DNA from: Platanthera guangdongensis | Taxonomy: Eukaryota > Streptophyta > Magnoliopsida > Asparagales > Orchidaceae | Reading direction: 5' to 3' | NCBI GenBank assembly: GCA_039583875.1 | Contig: CM077150.1 | Location: 175,655,499-175,719,498, forward strand | DNA length: 64,000 nucleotides | In this document: piece by piece, positions 8,988 to 20,694 of the stretch | Layout of the letters: every line of letters starts with the position of its first letter | How positions within the stretch are numbered: position 1 is the stretch's first letter | Made by a program: the position numbers and the translations under genes | Notes under the pieces: generated by a model | The model's database searches: none | The model's input: only the letters and a program-made list of their open reading frames with translations | What the model was told of the DNA's origin: nothing

Positions 8988-10688
8988 ATGGTCGCTTACA
9001 TGTTACATAATGTTAGGGATTATCGTCAGTCCATGTCGAGTCACAATTACACTGATAATAGGACCGCTAGTTCACAGTCGGGCATGATGTTCGCTGAGTT
9101 TCAAAGGCTTGTTCATAATCGATTTGATCGAAAGGGAGCCCAGTTCGAAACCCTTAGGGGTGATATCGTTAGGGTAAGCACCAGAGTTGAAGAGTTAGGA
9201 ATCCCTAGAGGTCAGGCGACTCCTCCCATAGAAGAGGAGTCTCTCGCAGACCCCCGAGGTGCTACACCTCCTCCTGAGAGATGTGGTAGAGACTTCCCCC
9301 ACTGAGACCCCCCTCCTGTCGCGAGAGGAATTTTTCGTCGTGGTTACGAGTATCGGAGAGATCCAGGTTGGGATCACCATCCTCCTAATGAGCCTCGCAG
9401 AGATCAAGCCCCTCATGCACGATACGAATACGACTTTGAGATCAGTACGGTGAGCCGGTGACTACTATGAGCCACGTAGTGGGATGACTCTAGGAGGATG
9501 ATATCACCCAGCATATCCGCATTGATGCTCTCTCCTTCGATGGTCACTTGGACTCGAAGGCGTTTAGTGATTGGACATGGATCACTATTTTGACCAGTTT
9601 GAGATGGGAGATGAGAGGCGTGTACGATACGCCAAGATGAAGTTGATTGGCCAAGCAAAAATATATTGGTCGAGTCTAGAGAGGTATATGAGCGGGGATG
9701 GCGATTACCCTCATATATGTTGCACCGACACTGACACGGGGCACGCGATACGACACGATACGACACGATACGACACGCGACTCGTCAATTCTCAAAAAAT
9801 ATCATATTCCGACACGCTGGGACACGTATATTAAATATTCATTTTTTATAATTATGAAAATCCTAAAAAATTTAACAAAAAATAAAAAATAACAATAATA
9901 AATATTTAAATAAATTAAGTCAAAATTAAATATTATTCATCAAATGCTCAAATGCAAAACATAACAAATGATCAAAAAATGATAGAACATTAACACATTA
10001 TCATTATATATCATCAGTAAAAATAACAGATTCTCATGCAAACTTTTTTCCCCAGTTTTAATCTTTCTTTTTCTAGAGAAAATATCTACGTCACTAGTAG
10101 ATCCACATTCACTACTTGAAATGCTAGAAATGGGTAAAGGCACTTCCAAGACAAATTGTCACCTGCCTCACCATGAGTAGCTAACTTAGGGATACGTGTG
10201 TCTGATTGAGCGGGACACGCGTGTCCGATTGAGCGGGACACTCAAGTCCCGCGCGAGCTAGCGTGTCGTACTTCTGACTCGAGTGTCGGATTTTCGACTC
10301 GAGTGTCGGAGAGTGCCGGAGAGTCGGACGAGTGTCGGACTCTCTGACACCGACACGCTGGGCATTTTGAACTGTCGGTGCTTCATAGACCCCCATCACC
10401 CGATGGGACGAGATGAAGCTGCGCTTAAGAGATAAGTACCTCTGAGCCTCATATCGTGATCAGCTTTTAGATCAGCTTTACACATTGTGTCAAGGGACCT
10501 TCTCTGTTGCTGTTTATATGTCACGATTTGACGAGTTAGTGGTTCGCAATGATATTCAAGAGGAACCCATCGCCACTGCATCTTGCTTCCGGACTAGACT
10601 TAGGGCTGACATCTGAAGGGAGCCGATTCCCCACAAGATCGAGCCAGTAGAGCAGGTTTTTCAGCTTGCTCTGGAGTACGAACAGTAT
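8988..10688 (+). pseudogene. G1 gag (broken)
   Basis: The frame opens at 8988 and shows FAEFQRLVHNRFDRKGAQFE near 9090-9150, the coiled start of this Gag family. After a frameshift, the core appears at about 9570-9710 with MDHYFDQFEMGDERRVRYAK and KLIGQAKIYWSSLERY, matching G3 (EHYFDWYDMSDERKVRFARM). The hAT-like insert at 9715-10388 cuts the core. Downstream of it the frame resumes with several stops. Gag would form the particle; this copy cannot. Confidence 0.8.
9715..10388. mobile_element. Non-autonomous hAT-like element
   Basis: The 674-bp insert has terminal inverted repeats: ATATGTTGCACCGACA at the left and, reading inward, CTATGAAGCACCGACA at the right. It is flanked by ACCCTCAT (9707-9714) and ACCCCCAT (10389-10396), an 8-bp duplication with one mismatch, as expected for hAT. 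The same gag position in G4 (near 57795) is uninterrupted, showing the empty site. Subterminal arrays of CGACAC/GTGTCG lie at both ends (9735-9830 and 10185-10375). The middle is AT-rich with no transposase. Confidence 0.82.
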
Positions 10689-11513
10689 TTGCGCACTGCG
10701 GGACTAAGGCAGGTCACCTCTCAATTCGACGCAACACCATCTAGGAGAGCCCCTCCTGCCACGACTACTGACACCCCTCATGCTCCTGCGGACGCGGCAG
10801 GAAAAGCTATTGTACCGGGAGGCCCCAAGCCTGGGGGCGTCCAATGTAATCGATGTTCTGGCCGAGAGCACTTCACAGCGCAATGTCAGGCTAGAAATTT
10901 GTTGATTGAGGAGTTGGGCGAGCCCAACACTGAGGTTGAGGAACTCGTCGTTGAGGAGATTACAGTCGCCGTACAGGATAGATGGGAGAGCAATGCTGAG
11001 AGATCACTAGGGTCAGGAGTCCTCCGACGCCTTCTCCACACACCACGTGCAGAGCAGGATTGGCGTTGCACTATTATCTTCTTTACATATTTGTCGAGCG
11101 CAGGAGGACCCTGCATGCTCGTCATTGATAGTGGTAGTTGCGTAAAAATAATCGCTAAGAAAGGGTTGGAGAGGATGAAGCTTCCTACCGAGCCCCATCG
11201 GCATCTGTATCGTGTCATATGGGTGGACAAGTCCACAATCCAGGTTACACAGAGATGTCTGGTGCCGATTCATTTAGCAACCACTGAGGATCAGGTTTGG
11301 TGTGACGTTATCCCCATGGATGTCGCGCGCGTTCTACTCGGGAGACCATGGTTATCTGATTGTGATGTCATGTGTTATGGTCGGTCCAACACGTGTGTAT
11401 TCTTCGACAAATGTCGAAAAATTGCCCTTACCCCGACCCAGCTCAGAGATCATCCCATGGACAGGGTTGAGTCATCAGTTAGTCCGGGATCTTTGAGACC
11501 CTCCATGTCTTGA
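10689..11513 (+). pseudogene. G1 zinc knuckle and aspartic protease
   Basis: An open stretch of 274 codons. A CCHC knuckle, CNRCSGREHFTAQC, lies at 10845-10886. Protease follows, with the active-site motif VIDSGSCVKII near 11122-11154 and the later VARVLLGRPWL near 11325. This domain would cut the polyprotein. The stretch is open but cut off upstream and downstream by frameshifts, so it is a fragment of the gag-pol reading frame and not a gene of its own. Confidence 0.85.
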
Positions 11514-12590
11514 GGAAGGGTGATTTCCTAAGAGAGAGCTTAGAGGCAGTAGTTAAGCTTATTGTGACAGCTACGATGGCGACTGAGACCCCTAGCGAGA
11601 TTGCGATTACTGACCCGGATGTTCGTCAGCTGATGGATAATTTCATAAACTTTATTCTCGAAGAGCTTCGTGATGAGCTTCCCCCGCTGAGGGACATCCA
11701 GCAAGTTATCGATTTGATCTCAGGAGCATCTTTGTCTAATCTCCCACATTATTGCTTGAACCTGACTGAGCATGCCGAGCTAAAACGGCAAGTTGATGAT
11801 CTTTTACGTAAGAAGTTTATACAAGAGAGTCTGAGTCCCTGTGTCGTACCAGTCCTTACTCCGAAGAAGGACGAGAGCTGGCGCATGTGCATTGATAGTC
11901 GTGTCATAATAAGATCACGATGAAGTATCGTTTTCCAATTCCCCGCCTCAATGATCTCCTAAACTCGATGGTCGGTGCTCAGATATTTTCAATGATTGAC
12001 CTCCATAGTGGGTGCTATCAGATTAGAGTTTGAGAGGGGGATGAGTAGAAGACGAACTTCAAGACTAAGGAAGGCTTGTATGAGTGACTAGTTGTCTCGT
12101 TCAGGTATCGAACACTCCCAGCACATTCATGAGGGTGATGACACGGGTTTTGCAACCCTACATGGGCAAATTCCTGGTAGTGTATTTCGATGATATATTG
12201 ATATAGAGTCAGGGCCGCATCGAACACTTGTGTCATATTCGTCTGTTATTTGAGCTCCTACGAAATGAGCAACTTTACATTAACTTGAAAAAATGCTCAC
12301 TCATGTCCACGTCAGTTCACTTCTTAGGTTATATAGTTTCAGCGTCTGGTATATTAGTTGACCCTGACAAGGTCAAGTCTATTCGTGAGTGGCCTGTTTC
12401 GATGAACATTCATGAGGCTCGTAGCTTTCATGGACTCGCCACCTTCTATAGGAGGTTTGTTTATGCCTTCAACTCGATCATGGCCCCCATTACGAGCTGC
12501 CTCCGCAAGGGTGATTTTGTTTGGACGAAGGTTGGCACTCGAGCATTCAAGGAGATTAAGGAGAGACTGTCTACTTCTCCTGTTCTACGC
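11510..12590 (+). pseudogene. G1 reverse transcriptase (broken)
   Basis: It starts with the gypsy linker LPPLRDIQQVIDL and [16 protein letters not shown], then SPCVVPVLTPKKDESWRMC (11510-11923). After frameshifts the YFDDIL box lies near 12184-12205, followed by a stop. [20 protein letters not shown] and [16 protein letters not shown] lie at 12310-12460. RT would copy element RNA to DNA. Several frameshifts and stops mean it is not functional. Confidence 0.85.
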
Positions 12591-12962
12591 TTACCTGATT
12601 TCTCAAAGGCCTTCAAAGTAACATGTGACGTGTCAGGAGTTGGCATTGGCGCGGTACTTAGTCAAGAAGGTCATCCAGTGGCCTCTACATTAGCGAGAAG
12701 CTAAACGAGGCCCGACAAAAATATTCGAATTATGATCGGGAGTTCAATGTCATCGTGCAGGCATTGCAATATTGGCGTCATTATCCCTGGCACAAGAAGT
12801 TTATTTTGTATTCTGACCATTAGGCGCATAGGTACCTCAACTCACAGAAGAAATTGGCTCAACATCATGCAAAATGGGTAGAGTATATACAGGAGCTTCA
12901 TTATGTTCTCAAACACCGAGCAGGCATTGAGAGTAAACTGGCTGACGCCTTGAGTTGTCGAG
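12591..12962 (+). pseudogene. G1 RNase H (broken)
   Basis: [20 protein letters not shown] lies near 12592-12650, carrying the first catalytic Asp, then [11 protein letters not shown]. After a frameshift the family ending LKHRAGIESKLADALS lies near 12910-12957. It would remove RNA from the RNA:DNA hybrid. It is interrupted by frameshifts and a stop near 12823. Confidence 0.8.
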
Positions 12963-14135
12963 TCAACATCCTCCACACCATGAGCACTCGGGTAGTGAGA
13001 TTAGAGCGACCAGTTTACGAGTATCCAAAGTGTCCAGATTTTGGAGACATTTATGTTGCACTATCAAGGGACCCACTTGATCATCGTGAGGGTTACTCTA
13101 TTTCAAACGGGTACATGTTCGTGGGCTCACGCATTTGCGTTCCTCAGTCATCCTTCTGATATTTCCTTATCTGCAAGCTATACGAAAGCGGAGTCGCGGG
13201 ACACTTCGGTCGAGACAAGACGATTGCATCAGTTGAGGATTGCTTCTTTTGGCCCAGCCTGAAGAAGGACGTTACAAGGGTTGTCAGGCATTGTCGAGTC
13301 TATCAGACTGCGAAGAGATATTGCCAGCCCACTGGGCTATACACTTCACTCCCATTCCACAGAGGCCCTGGCCAATATTAGTATGGACTTTATTCTCGGG
13401 CTCCCTCGCAATTTGAGGAAGCTCGATTCGATCTTCGTTGTGGTAGACCGTTTTTCTAAGATGGCCAATTTTATCCCTTGTCGAAAGACCGCTGACGCCT
13501 CAATTTAGAGAGATATTTAAGTATCATGGACTTCTCACTTCCATAGTCTCTGATCGCGACGTTCGTTTCATGAGCTATTTTTGGAAGACATTATGGAAGA
13601 AGACTGGTGCAACCTGGAATTTCTCTTCCGCCTACAACTCGCAGATGGATGGGCAAACCGAGATTGATAACTGTAGTCTTAGGACACTGCTATGTTGTCT
13701 CGTTGGGGATAATCTGTCTACCTGGGATTATGTCCTCATAGCTGAATTTGCATATAATAGCTTTGTCAATAGAACCACAAGTTTGAGTCCATTCCATATC
13801 ATATTAGGGTATAAGTCTAGGAAATCTATTGACTTGATGGATTTTCCCCTCGAGTCCATACCCAATGAATGAGCAAAGTTATTTATCCAGCATGTGCATT
13901 CACTTCATGAATCGGTCAGTAAAAATTTTGCATCTAGTAATAATTATAATAAAGATCAAGCAGAACAACACAGGAGGGAACAAATCTTTGAGGCGGAGAG
14001 CAAGTGTTGATTCGCATTCGACTTGAGAGAGTCTCGCAAGGACCAGCAAAGAAATTAAGTGCTGGAAGAATGGGCTCTTATACAGTCATATGACAGATTG
14101 GTACGAACGCATATGAGACTGGCATCCATCATGTT
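12963..14135 (+). pseudogene. G1 integrase (broken)
   Basis: Parts of the HHCC zinc domain lie near 13180-13310 (GHFGRDKTIAS-like, then [10 protein letters not shown] with one Cys lost). Core pieces follow: [20 protein letters not shown] (about 13378-13437), SDRDVRFMSYFWKTLW (about 13550-13597) and DGQTEIDNCSL (about 13646-13680). The 13570-13872 stretch is open for 100 codons. It would join element DNA to the chromosome. Confidence 0.82.
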
Positions 14136-14605
14136 ATGGGCATCAACCGAGTATTCAACGTAGAGAATCTGATTCCTTATTACGAGAAGCGCGTGTATAT
14201 GGACCATTTCTCCACGCCTCTACCTAAGCCCTCACCTCTTATAGCCCCCTTAGTTGAGCCTTCACCACCAATTGCCCCCACCAGTTCATCTATATTACCA
14301 TCTGCGGAGTCGCCCAATGACGATTGCATTGCACCGCCGACGGTTCCACTGACCCATCAGTCAGACGGAGATACCTTATAGCAAAAGCCATCTACTTCCA
14401 CAAATGACATACTTCAGATCATCGAACACGAAATCTACACCATGGGCGGGCGAGAGAGAGTGTGTTATCTTGTCCGTTCGAGTGGTCGTCCTCTACACGA
14501 TGCTACTTGGATTTCTTCAGAGGAGCTCGAGAGATGCGCCCCGCGGCTACGTTGCGAGTATGATCATCTTCACTCACCGGAGATAAGTGTTTTTAAGGCA
14601 GCGGA
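14136..14605 (+). pseudogene. G1 integrase C-terminus and chromodomain-like end
   Basis: MGINRVFNVENLIPYYEK opens this segment, followed by a proline-rich linker. A short chromodomain-like module then reads CYLVRSSGRPLHDATWISSE (about 14463-14522) and ends LRCEYDHLHSPE. G3 has the matching YLVHWRDRPSFDDTWIAPAE. Chromodomains of chromoviruses guide insertion to heterochromatin. A stop near 14380 and a frameshift separate the parts. Confidence 0.75.
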
Positions 14606-14607
14606 GT

Positions 14608-15782
14608 TGATGGCACGCCACACCCGACACAGGTGTATTCCCGCGGGAGGCGGTGATCCGCTGCCCAGACGGACGATCTGAGTCTGTGGTTGCGTCTGTA
14701 TAGTCGATCTGAGTCGAGTTTATATATTACATTTGATATTTTGAGTTGTATTTTACACCCGATCGGTCCAGATAGTTTGAGTCGTCGGATTCGGGTGGTT
14801 TTATTTGATTTTTCAGTTGTGTTGCGACAGCTTTTGATTTTAGGGTTTTAAATAGTGGCAACTGGTAGTTCACAGGGGATCGTGGATTGATTTGCGGTTT
14901 TGCGCAAATGGTCGGTGCATGGAGCGATTCTGGGATTATCCTCACTGGTGTGACTTTAGGATAACCCGCCTTCTTTTGCCTCCTCCTGCACCTCCGCCAG
15001 ACCACAGAAGACCACCACTCCCTACCTGATTCCTCCCAAGTCGCGGTACTTCTTCCAGTGTGCTCAGTTTCCGTCGTTCTCTCCATCCAAACCAGCGCAG
15101 CCCTATTCTGTTGATTCCCTCCAGGAAATCCATCCCACATCGGTTCTGAAACAGCTTCCAGCCCTACCTTCGCCCACTCTGCTCATCCCAGCCCCGTCAA
15201 CCTTCTTTCAGTCCTCTACCGACGCCTCTAATCCATTTCCCAAACCCCCAGCGATCTTCTTGAATCATTCCCTTACCGCCAGCCCCAAATACCCATCCAC
15301 TGTAAACCCCACGGACAACATATTCCCCTAACAACCACCACATAGCCCTCCCAAGTCTCCACCAGTCCCGAACTCTACTTCCCACAAATTCCCTGCATGT
15401 TATGACCTTGGATGCTTTCCCTTACAGTCGTCGTTGCCGGCTCATGCACGTGTGAGTTGTGATATGCAGTTTTATTTTTTACTGTTGTTTATTTCGGTAT
15501 TGTACCGGTGGTGGTTGTTTATTTTATTTGCTACTAGTATCGACGTTTGTGTGATTTGTCGAGTTTATTTTGTGTGTGCTTAAATAATTGTGCCACTGTC
15601 GTCTACTGAATTGAAATTAGCTCTCCTTAATTATTGTTTGTGTTCGCTTGTGCCTCTGTTGATTTTATATAATTAATTACAGTTTTAAATTTTGAGCGGA
15701 CCGCTCTTTGCACTAGCATGATACTAACCGCAGATACGATTGCATTTAGAGCATCGACCCGAGTCGGCGCTTCCTTGCATCA
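14608..15782 (+). repeat. 3' LTR of G1
   Basis: It begins TGATGGCACGCC after the purine-rich CAGCGGAGT and ends CTTGCATCA. It aligns along its length with 7542-8966 minus the LINE. The two LTRs differ at many sites, so the element is not recent. Confidence 0.88.
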
Positions 15783-16142
15783 TTGATGCTCTCGGGCGAC
15801 CTTCGCCCGCATCTAGGTAGGCATCGCCCGCCTCCGCACGGGATTCGCCAGCGCTTGATGCTTCGGGCGGCCTTCGGCCGCATAGAAGCGGGAGAGACGG
15901 GCATCTCTCGTGCTTCATGCTCCGGGCGGCTTCGGCCGCATAGAAGCGGGTTTTGCCCGCTTCCATGCAGTCCACCATTTAGGCGAGTATACAAAAGCAA
16001 ACAACAACAATAGGACTTCAGGGGCCGCAATTGATGAGTACGGCACCGAGCCGGTGGATTGCGTGGAAACGGCGAGCCCATGCGGAGGCGGGTGAAGCCC
16101 TCATGGATGCGGCCGAAGGCCGCCCGAGAGAATCGAGCACGG

Positions 16143-16144
<2 letters not shown>
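15783..16144. repeat. GC-rich hairpin repeat, inverted copies
   Basis: Three related blocks in minus orientation start near 15783, 15857 and 15915, each with a GGGCGGCCTTCGGCCGC-type palindrome. A plus-oriented copy, made of 21-bp units 16088-16108 and 16109-16129 plus a tail, lies at 16088-16144. The plus copy closely matches 6321-6385. The opposite orientations around about 240 bp of spacer make a foldback structure. It abuts the 3' LTR end of G1 at 15782. Confidence 0.65.

Positions 16145-16183
<39 letters not shown>
16145..16183. repeat. (GT)n microsatellite
   Basis: An uninterrupted GT run of about 39 bp directly after the GGGC end of the hairpin repeat. Confidence 0.95.
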
Positions 16184-16184
<1 letters not shown>

Positions 16185-16329
16185 TCTAATATATAACATT
16201 AAATCTTCTTACTTAATATAAACCACCCGTGTTACTAAATAGAAGTAATGTATAATATTAAATATATTTTACAATTGACGTATTTATATTTATTTTGGAT
16301 ACTTGTTACTAGTATTGTAATGAGTTACT

Positions 16330-17430
16330 AATATTTTGGATATGTTGTTTATTGATCTTGAGAAGGCTTATCATAAAGTTCCAAGAGAGATCTTATGGAG
16401 AGTCTTAGAAAAGAAAGGTGTAAATATATCATATATTGACACAATCAAAGATATGTATACAAATTCAATGACAAGTGTGAGGATATCCGGAGGATTAACA
16501 TAGGAATTCCCTATCACTGTTGGCTTACATCAAGGTTCAGCTTTAAGCTCTTATATTCTCTTTACCCTCATCTTAGATAAGCTCACCAGACATATCCAAC
16601 AAGCAATGCCACGGTGTTTATTGTTTGTAGATGATATCGTTTTGGTTGATGAGACGCGCGAGGGTGTAAACGCAAAAATTGAATTTTGGCAAGATACTTT
16701 AGAAAAGAAGGGTTTTAGGTTGAGCAGGGCAAAGACGGAGTATATGGAGCTTAAATTTAGCAGTACAAGAAGGACAGGTGACTTCGTTATTAAATTGGGT
16801 GATCAAGATATTTCTTGTAGTGAGTGTTTTAAATATCTTGGATCGATAGTTGAAAAATACGGAGGTATTGATAAGATGTGACACATAGAATCCAAGCGGG
16901 TTAGTTGAAGTGGAGAGGCGCGTCGGGGATCTTATGTGATCATAAAGTATCACTAAAACTTAAGAGTAAGTTTTACCGTACTGCAAATAGACCCGCTATG
17001 CTCTATGGTTCTGAGTGTTGGGCAGTGAATTGTGTACATGAGCAAAAAATGGGAGTTGCGGAGATGAGAATGCATAAGTGGATGTGTGAACACACAAGAT
17101 TGGATAAAATTAGGAATGAAAGTATTAGGGATAAGACAGGAGTAGCACCAATTGCACAGAAAATGCGAGAAGCTCGTCTAAGATGGTTTGGACACATACA
17201 AAGGAGACCATTAGAGGCACATGTTAGGCGTTGTGAGAGTCTAGTCACTAAGCATGTTAAACGAGGGAGGGGTAGACCAATAAAGACTTGGAATAAACTG
17301 TGAGGAAAGACATGATGTACTTGGGCATTAGTGAGATTATGACAAAAGATAGGGCGCAATGGCGACAAAGGATCCATATAGCCAACCCTACTATAGTGGG
17401 ATAAAGGCTTGAATGTTGTTTTGTTGTATT
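16330..17430 (+). pseudogene. 5'-truncated RTE-like LINE reverse transcriptase
   Basis: A plus-strand non-LTR RT fragment. It shows LFIDLEKAYHKVPREILWRV near 16345-16400, HQGSALSSYIFTLILDKL near 16530-16580 and the catalytic FVDDIVLVDE near 16625-16655 (FVDD box). The carboxy part has MLYGSECWA (about 16998-17025) and EARLRWFGHIQRRP (about 17169-17210). The endonuclease half is missing. A stop near 16501 and a frameshift near 16880 break the frame. It ends in TGTTGTTTTGTTGTA-like bases after ACTATAGTGGGATAAAG, as does the short copy at 8494-8720. Confidence 0.85.
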
Positions 17431-17575
17431 TGTTATGCTAATTTTCATTTTTAAAATATATAAGTATACGTAATATATATTTTTTTATTTAAAAAATATG
17501 GAAATTCAATATTGTAAAATATTGCTAACATATCTCCGACATCGCACATTTTAAAAACCATTATGACACGTCCCC
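17431..17575. other. AT-rich flank, possible start of G6 3' LTR
   Basis: Between the LINE tail and the tandem array. On the minus strand it follows the G6 pol tail and contains GACGTGTCATAATGG, which may be the start of the G6 3' LTR (TGTCGGGG at the array edge). No second LTR was found to test this. Confidence 0.3.
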
Positions 17576-20500
17576 GACATCCGATATTTATAACTTTGTT
17601 AAACAAATGTCGGGTATAAATACAAAATCCCGAATGAAAGAATAAGCGTGCAATCTTGACCAACCAAAGCCCGTAAGTAAATCTTACGCAATGAACTAAC
17701 ATAAGTGAGAATACAACTAAAAATCGGATCTTGGAATATATATACTCCGTCAGCCTGCCGCCTTATACCATAATAGCATCCAATAAAAGGGTTTGAGACA
17801 TCGCTCCCCTCCTTCAGATCGAGTTTGTCCTCAACCTTGAAGTCATGGTATATCTTATGAAAGTCGAACAATGTCCGCCAAGTAAAACATTGGTGGTAAG
17901 TATGAAATGTCCATCGAGGGTTCTCTTGTGAATGTCTCCAGTTGTGAGACGTGGAAGACACCATGTATCCTCTACCCGACTGGCAGGAGATAAGCCAACG
18001 TGTTAATCATATCCAACACCTAGAAGGGCCTAAAACATCCATAGGCGACGCATGTTCGTCAGCTTCTTGCGGGGTTGCAGCATCATCCACACTAGTGTGT
18101 GCAGCTCCAACTCCATCAATGTGCTTCTCGTCATAATATTTCATAGACCACTTTTAAGACTAAAGGAGAAGCCCCGTGCTGCAACCAAAATTTGATCTCT
18201 GCTCTGAATATCTTGGTTCAAACCTTTAAACTTTGCCTCCGCTGGTGTATGGTATAATTGCAGGTGGGTTACAACCATAGATCACCCTTAATGGTGTTGT
18301 CACAAAGAGGAGTGGTACAAAGTATAGTAGCAATACGCAACACATGTCAAGTGAACAATGCAACATTTAGGATTGTACCCCACCAAGCATTATAAGTACA
18401 TCTGAATTCTCTTGCTCACGATATATCTTCATTCGACTATGGGTGGTATGCGGAAAAGAGCATCAGCTTGGTCCGCAAAGACGGAACAACTCGTGTCAGA
18501 CCAACTGATAAACATTGCGCCGCGGTATGACATGATGGACGCGGTTATCTCGTGTAGATGCATGATGTGCTTGAAGAAAACCTGTAGCGCACTAACTGAT
18601 GTGTAGGGGTGATGAAACCCGACATCCGATATTTATAACTTTGTTAAACAAATGTCGGGTATAAATACAAAATCCCGAATGAAAGAATAAGCGTGCAATC
18701 TTGACCAACCAAAGCCCGCAAGTAAATCTTATGCAATGAACTAACATAAGTGAGAATACAAATAAAAATCGGATCGTGGAATATATATACTCCGTCAGCC
18801 TGCCGCCTTATACCATAATAACATCCAATAAAAGGGTTTGAGACATCGCTCCCCTCCTTCAGATCGAGTTTGTCCTCAACCTTGAAGTCATGGTATATCT
18901 TATGAAAGTCCAACAATGTCCGCCAAGTAAAACATTGGTGGTAAGTATGAAATGTCCATCGAGGGTTCTCTTGTGAATGTCTCCAGTTGTGAGATGTGGA
19001 AGACACCATGTATCCTCTACCCGACTGGCAGGAGATAAGCCAACGTGTTAATCATCTCCAACACCTAGAAGGGCCTACAACATGCATAGGCGACGCATGT
19101 TCGTCAGCTTCTTGCGGGGTTGCAGCATCATCCACACTAGTGTGTGCAGCTCCAACTCCATCAATGTGCTTCTCGTCATAATATTTCATAGACCACTTTT
19201 AAGACTAAAGGAGAAGCCCCGTGCTGCAACCAAAATTTGATCTCTGCTCTGAATATCTTCGTTCAAACCTTTAAACTTTGCCTCCGCTGGTGTATGGTAT
19301 AATTGCAGGTGGGTTACAACCATAGATCACCCTTAATGGTGTTGTCACAAAGAGGAGTGGTACAAAGTATAGTAGCAATACGCAACACATGTCAAGTGAA
19401 CAATGCAACATTTAGGATTGTACCCCACCAAGCATTATAAGTACATTTGAATTCTCTTGCTCACGATATATCTTCATTCGACTATGGGTGGTATGCGGAA
19501 AAGAGCATCAGCTTGGTCCGCAAAGACGGAACAACTCGTGTCAGACCAACTGATAAACATTGCGCCGCGGTATGACATGATGGACGTGGTTATCTCGTGT
19601 AGATGCATGATGTGCTTGAAGAAAACATGTAGCGCACTAACTGATGTGTAGGGGTGATGAAACCCGACATCCGATATTTATAACTTTGTTAAACAAATGT
19701 CGGGTATAAATACAAAATCCCGAATGAAAGAATAAGCGTGCAATCTTGACCAACCAAAGCACGTAAGTAAATCTTATGCAATGAACTAACATAAGTGAGA
19801 ATACAAATAAAAATCGGATCTTGGAATATATATACTCCGTCAGCCTGCCGCCTTATACCATAATAGCATCCAATAAAAGGGTTTGAGACATCGCTCCCCT
19901 CCTTCAGATCGAGTTTGTCCTCAACCTTGAAGTCATGGTATATCTTATGAAAGTCCAACAATGTCCGCCAAGTAAAACATTGGTGGTAAGTATGAAATGT
20001 CCATCGAGGGTTCTCTTGTGAATGTCTCCAGTTGTGAGACGTGGAAGACACCATGTATCCTCTACCCGACTGGCAGGAGATAAGCCAACGTGTTAATCAT
20101 CTCCAACACCTAGAAGGGCCTACAACATGCATAGGCGACGCATGTTCGTCAGCTTCTTGCGGGGTTGCAGCATCATCCACACTAGTGTGTGCAGCTCCAA
20201 CTCCATCAATGTGCTTCTCGTCATAATATTTCATAGACCACTTTTAAGACTAAAGGAGAAGCCCCGTGCTGCAACCAAAATTTGATCTCTGCTCTGAATA
20301 TCTTGGTTCAAACCTTTAAACTTTGCCTCCGCTGGTGTACGGTATAATTGCAGGCGGGTTACAAGCATAGATCACCCTTAATGGTGTTGTCACAAAGAGG
20401 AGTGGTACAAAGTATAGTAGCAATACGCCACAAATGTCAAGTGAACAATGCAACATTTAGGATTGTACCCCACCAAGCATTATAAGTACATCTGAATTCT

Positions 20501-20694
20501 CTTGCTCACGATATATCTTCATTCGACTATGGGTGGTATGCGGAAAAGAGCATCAGCTTGGTCCGCAAAGACGGAACAACTCGTGTCAGACCAACCGATA
20601 AACATTGCGCCGCGGTATGACATGATGGACGCGGTTATCTCGTGTAGATGCATGATGTGCTTGAAGAAAACATGTAGCGCACTAACTGATGTGT
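17576..20694 (-). pseudogene. G6 gypsy integrase C-terminal part, in triplicate
   Basis: On the minus strand each unit reads, with frameshifts, through the second half of a gypsy integrase. Recognisable pieces are SALHVFFKHIMHLHEITASI, HELFRLCG and TPLRVIYGCNPPAIIPYTSG. They are followed by WSMKYYDEKHID and the pol tail FKVEDKLDLKEGSDVSNPF. The tail lies in open frames of 121 codons at 17599-17964, 18644-19009 and 19689-20054. This continues exactly the integrase half that stops at 41261 on the other side of G2. The frames are pieces of one broken pol, not three genes. Confidence 0.82.

Larger units (their letters stand above)
7542..15782 (+). mobile_element. Ty3/gypsy chromovirus-like element G1
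   Basis: It is bounded by LTRs 7542-8966 and 14608-15782, both starting TGAT and ending GCATCA. Inside are a PBS, gag, a zinc knuckle, protease, RT, RNase H, integrase and a chromodomain-like end, in gypsy order on the plus strand. All frames are broken. Two later insertions are visible: a LINE end in the 5' LTR and a hAT-like element in gag. The element shares its 5' LTR with a truncated relative upstream (7004-7541), so the row is pol-LTR-internal-LTR. No intact flanking duplication can be read for this reason. Domain order and protein style match the younger G3. Confidence 0.88.

Noticed and set aside
17599..20054. Three 121-codon minus frames as a tandem gene family
   Set aside because: They are the tail of one broken gypsy pol copied by the 1,045-bp duplication. 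The upstream integrase part is full of frameshifts.
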